Source: Bacillota bacterium
GTDB lineage: Bacteria; Bacillota; Clostridia; Christensenellales; Aristaeellaceae
Direction of reading: 5' to 3'
Assembly (NCBI GenBank): GCA_023395615.1
Contig: JAEWYP010000049.1
Location: forward strand, 1-12,139
Length of the DNA stretch: 12,139 nt
Shown one piece after another: positions 8,212 through 12,139 of the stretch. The notes beneath the pieces are model-generated. The model did not search any database and was not told the origin of the DNA. It worked only from the letters and a program-made list of their open reading frames with translations. The stretch's first letter is position 1. Each line of letters starts with the position of its first letter. The position numbers and the translations under genes were made by a program.

Positions 8212-8251
8212 GAGGCGGCTGCGTCCCGGTAGCCGGTAACGCAGCCGCCTC
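8212..8251 (-). promoter_or_regulatory. Intercistronic hairpin between the solute-binding and permease genes
   Basis: Thirteen perfectly paired bases (GAGGCGGCTGCGT / ACGCAGCCGCCTC) enclose a 14-base loop that can itself fold through CCGG-TAG-CCGG. It lies between the solute-binding stop (8267) and the permease start (8188). There is no T-run on the minus strand after it. This suggests a 3'-end stabiliser or processing barrier, as often seen after binding-protein genes that need far more product than their permeases, rather than an intrinsic terminator. The fold is seen; the function is inferred. Confidence 0.6.
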
Positions 8252-8266
8252 GCTCCAGTCAGTCAG

Positions 8267-10072
8267 TTAGGGGTTCACGAGCTGCAGGTCGTACAGCGCG
8301 GCGATGCTGTAGCCGTCCGTGCAGTCCATGGGCGGGATGTTGCGTCCGTCTTCGGCATCCGGGAAGTTCGTCCAAACGGACTCGTTCACGGCGTGGAATT
8401 TGTCCGGGCGATACATCAGCGAGAAGCTGGGCACGTCGGTCAGGTAGATTTTCACGGCCTGGGTGTACAGTTCTTTCAGCTTGGCCGCATCGGTTTCCAC
8501 GGGAATCTGCTTGATAATCGTGTCGATATCGGGGTTGCTGTAATGGCCCCAGTTGCCGCTCCAGTTCCCCTCGACGCCGTTGAATTCGCTGCTCATCAGC
8601 ATGCGGATGCGGCCCCAGGGCTGAGCGGGCGTGGCGGAATCGGTCCACATCATAAAGATGTCATAATCGGTCTGCTTGGCAGCGGTCACGACGGTCTGGT
8701 ACACGGACCATTCGGGGAACTCGGTGGTGATTTCGATGCCGATTCCCTTGCCGGCGGCGGCTACGATTTCCATCGCGGCCATCCAGTCGGTCCAGCCGTT
8801 GGGGGCGCAGGCGTTCAGGGTGATTTTTTCACCGTTGTATTCGCGCCATCCGTCGCCGTCGCTGTCGGTAATGCCGGCCTTGTCCAGCAACGCTTTGGCG
8901 CCTTCGATGTCGTTGCCAACCCACTGCAGGTCTTTCACGGCGTCGTGGTCGAATGCGGCCTGTTCACCCGGCGTGGGGTTCATGCAGGAACGCGGCACAT
9001 CGGCGAAGGTCGGGCTCTGACCGGTCATAGCGTTCTTGTTGATTGCGTCGTAGTCGACCGCCATGGCGATCGCCTTGCGTACGTCGGCGCTTTGCAGCAG
9101 GGGGATGTCCAGGTTATACCAGGCGGTGGGCATGTTGACGCAGATGCCGTAAGGCGCCTTGTCCATATAGGTGCTGATGGGCAGGTTGTCCTTCAGCCAC
9201 AGATCCTGGATGTTGGCGATAAACTGCTGGCAAACATCCACTTCGCCGGCCTTGAGGGCGGTTTCACCGGCGGGGTTATCAGCATAGATCACATGAGCGA
9301 TGTACTTGGGAACAGGCAGCTTGCCCCACATGGAGGCGTCCTGGCCCCAGTAGTTGTCATCGCGGATCAGCACGACCTTCTGGTCGTCGGCATAGTACTT
9401 GGTGTAGGGGCCGGACCATACCACATCGTCGCCCGGGTCTTTCTTCATGGCGGCGGGATCGTTGTTGCAACGGGCTTCCAGCGTCTGGATCCAGGCTTTC
9501 TGCACCACGTAGCATTCTTCCAGGAAGCAGATCAGCTGCAGCGGGTTGACCGCCACGCCGTCTTCGGTCAGCTTGGCCTTGATGAGCACGGTTTTGTCAT
9601 CCACGGCGGTCACGCTGTCCACGTAGGGTTTGTAGCCGTTGCCTTTGGCGTTGCCGAGCTTCACGTTGGTATCGAAGGTGTAGGCTACGTCCTGGGCGGT
9701 AATGGGGGTGCCGTCGCTCCATTTTGCGGCGGGTTTGATCTTTACGGTAATCTCGGTGTGAGCGTCGTTCCACACATAATCACCGTCGGCGATCATGGGT
9801 TTCAGCGATCCGTCCAGCATGTTGTACATATACAGGGTTTCAAACATGATGGTACGGGAACCGCCGGCGGCCTGCGTAACGGCCATGGCGTTGTTCATGT
9901 CGTCGCTCAGCGGGTTCCAGCCGTTTACGGAGCCCCACTGCTGTCCGGCGAAGTACAGCGTTTCGTTACGGGGCAACTCGGCGGTCGTTTCCGCGGTGGC
10001 GGAAACGAGGGTCAGGCTGCAGGCCAGGGTCAGTGCCAGCAACAGGCTCAGGATTTTCCGAGTGTGTTTCAT
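8267..10072 (-). CDS. Extracellular solute-binding protein, family 5 (SBP_bac_5), probably oligosaccharide-binding
   Basis: Secreted receptor of the ABC importer, 601 residues. The signal peptide has a basic start (K2, R5, K6), a hydrophobic core (7-23) and an AxA-type site (SATA before E28). C18 also loosely fits a lipobox (TLAC) but has hydrophobic residues after it, so its mode of anchoring is uncertain. The family 5 signature KWSDGTPITAQDVAYTF lies at 117-133. A DSDGDGWREY segment (403-412) resembles the acidic loop common in this family. Tryptophans at W427, W430 and W455 could stack on sugars, but this is a guess. Start choice: ATG 10072 with GGAGG at normal spacing. Family members bind peptides, nickel or oligosaccharides (some Thermotoga homologues bind cello- or manno-oligosaccharides); the adjacent GH3 and GH2 genes favour sugar. 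It is the second gene of the cluster, 52 bases after lacI. Confidence 0.93.
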   Translation of the reverse strand: MKHTRKILSLLLALTLACSLTLVSATAETTAELPRNETLYFAGQQWGSVNGWNPLSDDMNNAMAVTQAAGGSRTIMFETLYMYNMLDGSLKPMIADGDYVWNDAHTEITVKIKPAAKWSDGTPITAQDVAYTFDTNVKLGNAKGNGYKPYVDSVTAVDDKTVLIKAKLTEDGVAVNPLQLICFLEECYVVQKAWIQTLEARCNNDPAAMKKDPGDDVVWSGPYTKYYADDQKVVLIRDDNYWGQDASMWGKLPVPKYIAHVIYADNPAGETALKAGEVDVCQQFIANIQDLWLKDNLPISTYMDKAPYGICVNMPTAWYNLDIPLLQSADVRKAIAMAVDYDAINKNAMTGQSPTFADVPRSCMNPTPGEQAAFDHDAVKDLQWVGNDIEGAKALLDKAGITDSDGDGWREYNGEKITLNACAPNGWTDWMAAMEIVAAAGKGIGIEITTEFPEWSVYQTVVTAAKQTDYDIFMMWTDSATPAQPWGRIRMLMSSEFNGVEGNWSGNWGHYSNPDIDTIIKQIPVETDAAKLKELYTQAVKIYLTDVPSFSLMYRPDKFHAVNESVWTNFPDAEDGRNIPPMDCTDGYSIAALYDLQLVNP

Positions 10073-10097
10073 ACCGATTCCTCCATTTTATATTGTT

Positions 10098-10114
10098 ATG
10101 GCTTTCTAAGCCAT
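10098..10114 (-). promoter_or_regulatory. Small hairpin between lacI and the solute-binding gene
   Basis: A 7-bp stem (ATGGCTT / AAGCCAT) with a 3-base loop lies 11 bases after the repressor stop codon and about 25 bases before the solute-binding start. It is followed on the minus strand by AACAATATAAAATGGAGG, so it lacks a real T-run and sits close to the ribosome binding site. It may be a partial attenuator or stabiliser that changes the ratio of repressor to binding protein. The short stem could also be chance. Confidence 0.35.
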
Positions 10115-10124
10115 GAGCGCTCCG

Positions 10125-11129
10125 TCAGATGCGGGCGACTGTTTCACCCGGCAGCATTTCACCCGGAATCAGTCGATGCGGCTTTTCCCCTTCCGGGTTT
10201 TCGATTGCCGATAACAACAGCTGCAATGCGGTGTGACCGATGGTTTCCATATCCTGCCGGTAGGTGGTCAGGTGCGGCTGAATCAGCTGGGAAAGCTGGA
10301 TGCCGTCAAAACCGACCACGCTAATGTCTCCCGGTACGGAATATCCCCGCTGTCGCAGGGCATTTACACCGCCCATGCAGGCAATATCATCGGGGTAAAA
10401 AATACAGGTAGGGATTCGGGCCAGCGCCAGTATCTGCTCGGTGGCGCGGGCGGCGGCATCCGTGTCGTTAAAGGTGCAGGCAAAGGTTCGCCCATCCGCC
10501 AGTTCCAGCCCGCGTGCATCAAAAGCCTTTCGCAGGCACTGATAGCGCAGGTCGGCGATTACGGTGCTGTCGTCCCGCACAACCGCGATGCGGCGATGCC
10601 CCCGGCGATACACGAAATCTGCCATTTCATCGTAAGCAGCCTGTGTATCGGTCATAACGGACGCGTGCCGGTCACTTGAATAATCTACCGTTACGCTGGG
10701 AATGTCTTTTTCCAGCAACGCCTGTACCTGTTGGGAAAAGAAATCGGCGCAGATTACCGCCACCCCTTCAAAATTGCGATACTGGCAATGCTCTTCATAA
10801 CTGAGTGTTTTGCCAGACAGGCTTTTACTCAAAAATGTGATGTCGTAACCGCTGTGCTCCGCTTCCGCCTGAAAGGCATTTATTACACGGGTAACAAACT
10901 CGGTATAGATTCCGTTGGGATGGTTCAGCTGCGCCAGCAGCCCCAGGTTGCAGGCGTGCCGTGTTTTCAGGGACCGGGCAGCGGCGCTGGGATAGTATCC
11001 GAGCGCACGGGCGGCGGCGCGGACGCGTTCTGTGGTTTCGTAGCTGATATCGCTGTCCGAACTGAACGCTTTGCTGACTGTCGCGGTGGAAACGTTACAA
11101 TACTTCGCGATATCCCGTATCGTTAACAT
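10125..11129 (-). CDS. LacI-family transcriptional repressor
   Basis: DNA-binding sugar-responsive repressor, 334 residues. The N-terminal helix-turn-helix is TIRDIAKYCNVSTATVSKAF (3-22), followed by the hinge region GYYPSAAARSLKTRH (44-58) and a periplasmic-binding-protein-like effector domain with NLGLLAQ, EGVAVICAD, RGHRRIAVVRDD, CIFYPDDIACMGGVNALRQRGYSVPGDISVVGFDG and a typical C-terminus. Start choice: ATG 11129, immediately before the helix-turn-helix, with a modest AGGTG about 10 bases upstream; a TTG at 11183 would add 18 non-family residues that are really operator DNA. It is the first gene after a consensus promoter carrying two identical operator-like sites, so autorepression is likely. 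Its effector is probably a mono- or oligosaccharide from the imported substrate, inferred from the neighbours; the sequence does not identify it. Confidence 0.95.
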   Translation of the reverse strand: MLTIRDIAKYCNVSTATVSKAFSSDSDISYETTERVRAAARALGYYPSAAARSLKTRHACNLGLLAQLNHPNGIYTEFVTRVINAFQAEAEHSGYDITFLSKSLSGKTLSYEEHCQYRNFEGVAVICADFFSQQVQALLEKDIPSVTVDYSSDRHASVMTDTQAAYDEMADFVYRRGHRRIAVVRDDSTVIADLRYQCLRKAFDARGLELADGRTFACTFNDTDAAARATEQILALARIPTCIFYPDDIACMGGVNALRQRGYSVPGDISVVGFDGIQLSQLIQPHLTTYRQDMETIGHTALQLLLSAIENPEGEKPHRLIPGEMLPGETVARI

Positions 11130-11151
11130 GAGGAGGAAACACCTGCCGATA

Positions 11152-11168
11152 CAACTTAATCGTTTACG
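11152..11168. promoter_or_regulatory. Second putative LacI-family operator (downstream copy)
   Basis: Exact copy of the 17-base sequence CAACTTAATCGTTTACG, also found at 11205-11221, 53 bases away in the same orientation. Its imperfect dyad has CG at the centre, the usual layout of LacI-family sites. It lies in the untranslated leader, centred about 57 bases after the predicted transcription start and 23 bases before the lacI start codon. Two sites about five helical turns apart could be bound cooperatively. Confidence 0.65.
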
Positions 11169-11204
11169 TTTTTGCGAATACAACTAAAACTCTATCAATA
11201 TATT

Positions 11205-11221
11205 CAACTTAATCGTTTACG
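11205..11221. promoter_or_regulatory. Primary putative LacI-family operator overlapping the transcription start
   Basis: First copy of CAACTTAATCGTTTACG, with outward half-sites TTTACG and ATTAAG (4 of 6 matching) around a central CG. It begins 4 bases after the -10 box of the lacI promoter and covers the expected start point near 11218, a position where a bound repressor would block transcription directly. The exact repeat elsewhere in the leader argues strongly that this is a real site; binding by the adjacent regulator is inferred. Confidence 0.72.
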
Positions 11222-11224
11222 GAC

Positions 11225-11253
11225 ATTATAGGCTATGCGGAGTATGCTGTCAA
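11225..11253 (-). promoter_or_regulatory. Consensus sigma-A promoter of the lacI-transporter-glycosidase operon
   Basis: On the minus strand TTGACA (11253-11248) and TATAAT (11230-11225) are both perfect consensus hexamers separated by exactly 17 bases. The predicted start is near 11218, giving a leader of about 90 bases before lacI. Such a strong promoter under an overlapping operator suits a tightly repressed, highly inducible operon. No comparable promoter is visible before the solute-binding gene, so this one probably serves the whole cluster. Confidence 0.88.
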
Positions 11254-11392
11254 TATCCACAACAAAATGAAGAATGGTTTGCTAATACTGTCTAACAGCA
11301 TGGAAAGTATTGTACGATAAGGAAAAATTGATACCTGATAAGAAAACATTCTGTTTTGACGTGAAAATTTAACAATTTTTTTCGAGACTCTT
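11254..11392. other. AT-rich spacer upstream of the operon promoter
   Basis: About 140 bases, distinctly more AT-rich than the genes. It contains two small dyads: CTGT-CTA-ACAG (11288-11298) and AAAACA-TTC-TGTTTT (11343-11357), plus a T-run near 11376-11382. These could be sites for further regulators, but none matches a motif I recognise, and no cre-like CcpA site was found. No gene is supported here. Confidence 0.4.
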
Positions 11393-11730
11393 TCACTTGT
11401 GATGATCAAACCGGAGAAGCGATTGATTCAGGAAGCGCAGGATTGCACCGACGGCGTAACAAACAAGTTCATCAGCAATAGCATACGGAAATGTACCGGT
11501 CTTCCCAACGGGCACCTCTCCGCCAGGCAAGCGAAGCGTTCGGAAGGCCATGTAACAGTGTGTGGTTACGGGAGAAGAGCATAGATCGTATGGTTGACCT
11601 GCGTTCAGCATGGAAAACAGCGGGAATTCGAACCCCACCAGCGAATAGCCCGGACGCTGATGGCAGGAGGAACACATGCTGTAAAGCAGATCGAAAGGCC
11701 CGGAAACCTGAAAAAGTTCCCGTTTTAGTA
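11393..11730. other. Intergenic block with overlapping open frames, no confident gene
   Basis: This stretch is GC-balanced and unusually free of stop codons. On the minus strand one frame runs from ATG 11677 to a stop at 11393 (94 codons), and a second minus frame and two plus frames are open over much of the same bases. The 94-codon product has no domain I recognise, no signal peptide and no ribosome binding site before its ATG. A segment at 11631-11640 (minus GGTTCGAATT) resembles a tRNA T-loop, but no cloverleaf can be built around it. Candidates are a conserved RNA, a degraded coding sequence or a small unrecognised gene; I cannot choose. Confidence 0.3.
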
Positions 11731-11759
11731 TTGCATTTTGCGACGTCGCCTGCTATAAT
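11731..11759 (+). promoter_or_regulatory. Sigma-A promoter of the tRNA-Arg gene
   Basis: TTGCAT (11731-11736) and a perfect TATAAT (11754-11759) are separated by 17 bases, with TGC directly before the -10 box giving an extended -10 (TGn). Transcription would start near 11766, about 26 bases before the mature tRNA. The spacer contains the palindrome GCGACGTCGC (11740-11749), which may be chance. Confidence 0.8.
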
Positions 11760-11791
11760 CATAAAGCTGCTTCGGAAAACCGAGCGCATAT

Positions 11792-11868
11792 GGGCCCGTA
11801 GCTCAGCTGGATAGAGTGTTTGACTACGAATCAAAAGGTCGTGGGTTCGAATCCCGCCGGGCTCACCA
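11792..11868 (+). tRNA. tRNA-Arg, anticodon ACG
   Basis: Complete 77-base tRNA with encoded CCA. The acceptor stem pairs GGGCCCG (11792-11798) with CGGGCTC (11858-11864) including one G-U pair. The D stem is GCTC/GAGT. The anticodon stem is TTTGA/TCAAA enclosing loop CTACGAA, with anticodon ACG (A34 probably modified to inosine, reading CGU, CGC and CGA). The variable loop is AGGTC, the T stem GTGGG/CCCGC with loop TTCGAAT, and the discriminator base is A. It has its own promoter and terminator and runs divergently from the lacI operon. Confidence 0.97.
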
Positions 11869-11871
11869 ATG

Positions 11872-11908
11872 AAAACCGCCTGAAATCAAAGATTTCAGGC
11901 GGTTTTTT
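11872..11908 (+). terminator. Intrinsic terminator after tRNA-Arg
   Basis: A 16-bp perfect stem (AAAACCGCCTGAAATC / GATTTCAGGCGGTTTT) with a 3-base AAA loop, ending in a run of six T residues (11903-11908), starts 4 bases after the tRNA. The A-run on the 5' arm gives a shorter T-run on the minus strand, so it may also stop transcription coming from the right. Confidence 0.95.
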
Positions 11909-12139
11909 GCTGTCTATTTATATATAATTATTGTGACCGAAACGCATCGTTACGGCATGCGTGATGTGCAAAACAGGGTGCAGAATTGGAATGCGACCCG
12001 ACAACATTTTGATACTGAACAAATCAATTGCAGACTCTCGCCGAACTTTTAATTCATAGGCTATAATGTGTTACTGTTCCCGGATATAGCCGGAATAAAG
12101 GGCGTTCAGGCTGGCGAGGCACTGGCTTAAATCCGACTG
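11909..12139. other. Right-edge region without a recognised gene
   Basis: About 230 bases after the terminator. No open frame of useful length, RNA gene or repeat was recognised. A TATAAT hexamer lies at 12062-12067 on the plus strand but has no acceptable -35 partner at normal spacing, so it is only a hint of transcription into a gene beyond the window. Confidence 0.3.

Noticed and set aside
8393..10324. A 643-codon open frame on the plus strand across the binding-protein and lacI genes
   Set aside because: It is antisense to two genes with clear family motifs, is rich in Gly, His and Val in a pattern typical of reversed GC-rich codons, and shows no recognisable domain.
11130..11183. TTG start at 11183 for the repressor
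   Set aside because: It would place one operator copy inside the coding region and add 18 residues before the helix-turn-helix, which normally begins at the N-terminus.
11600..11670. A tRNA or tRNA remnant on the minus strand, suggested by GGTTCGAATT
   Set aside because: The T stem does not pair with the right spacing and no acceptor, D or anticodon arms can be found upstream.
11670..11685. AGGAGG followed by ATG on the plus strand
   Set aside because: The frame reads only Met-Leu before a stop, so the ribosome-site-like sequence is probably chance.
11792..11868. tRNA-Arg as an integration site of a mobile element
   Set aside because: No integrase gene and no second copy of the tRNA 3' end are present in the window.
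12040..12067. A promoter on the plus strand at TATAAT 12062-12067
   Set aside because: No hexamer resembling TTGACA lies 16-18 bases upstream; TTGCAG is about 28 bases away.

Overview
The window looks like part of a Gram-positive, Clostridia-like chromosome, moderately GC-rich and possibly from a gut Firmicute. The evidence is strong AGGAGG-type ribosome binding sites, consensus sigma-A promoters, an Eubacteriales-style extracellular solute-binding protein and a CCA-encoding tRNA-Arg. The species cannot be named from sequence alone.

Almost all of the first 11.2 kb is one minus-strand gene cluster for oligosaccharide use. In transcription order (right to left) it holds a LacI-family repressor (10125-11129), a family 5 solute-binding protein (8267-10072), two Opp/Dpp-type permeases (7184-8188 and 5920-7170), two Opp/Dpp ATPases (4896-5909 and 4019-4909), a GH3 beta-glucosidase-type enzyme (1725-3998) and a GH2 beta-mannosidase (1-1493, cut by the left edge). 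From permease 1 to GH3 the genes overlap or lie 10-20 bases apart. Both glycosidases lack signal peptides, so the inferred pathway is import of short beta-mannosides, beta-glucosides or mixed glucomannan fragments through a 'peptide-type' ABC transporter, then cytoplasmic hydrolysis. No extracellular endo-enzyme is visible; it may lie to the left or elsewhere.

Control is unusually readable. A perfect TTGACA-17-TATAAT promoter (11225-11253, minus) precedes lacI. An exact 17-base sequence with a central CG occurs twice downstream, once over the predicted transcription start and again 53 bases further on. This fits an autorepressed operon with two operators on the same helix face. I see no convincing separate promoter before the solute-binding gene. 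Hairpins lie after lacI, after the solute-binding gene, after GH3 and just before the GH2 ribosome binding site, and may set expression levels along the transcript.

To the right, 11254-11730 holds no gene I can support, although 11393-11730 is oddly poor in stop codons on both strands. It is followed on the plus strand by a tRNA-Arg(ACG) gene (11792-11868) with its own promoter and a strong intrinsic terminator. The last 230 bases (11909-12139) hold no recognisable gene. I saw no mobile element, CRISPR array or rRNA.
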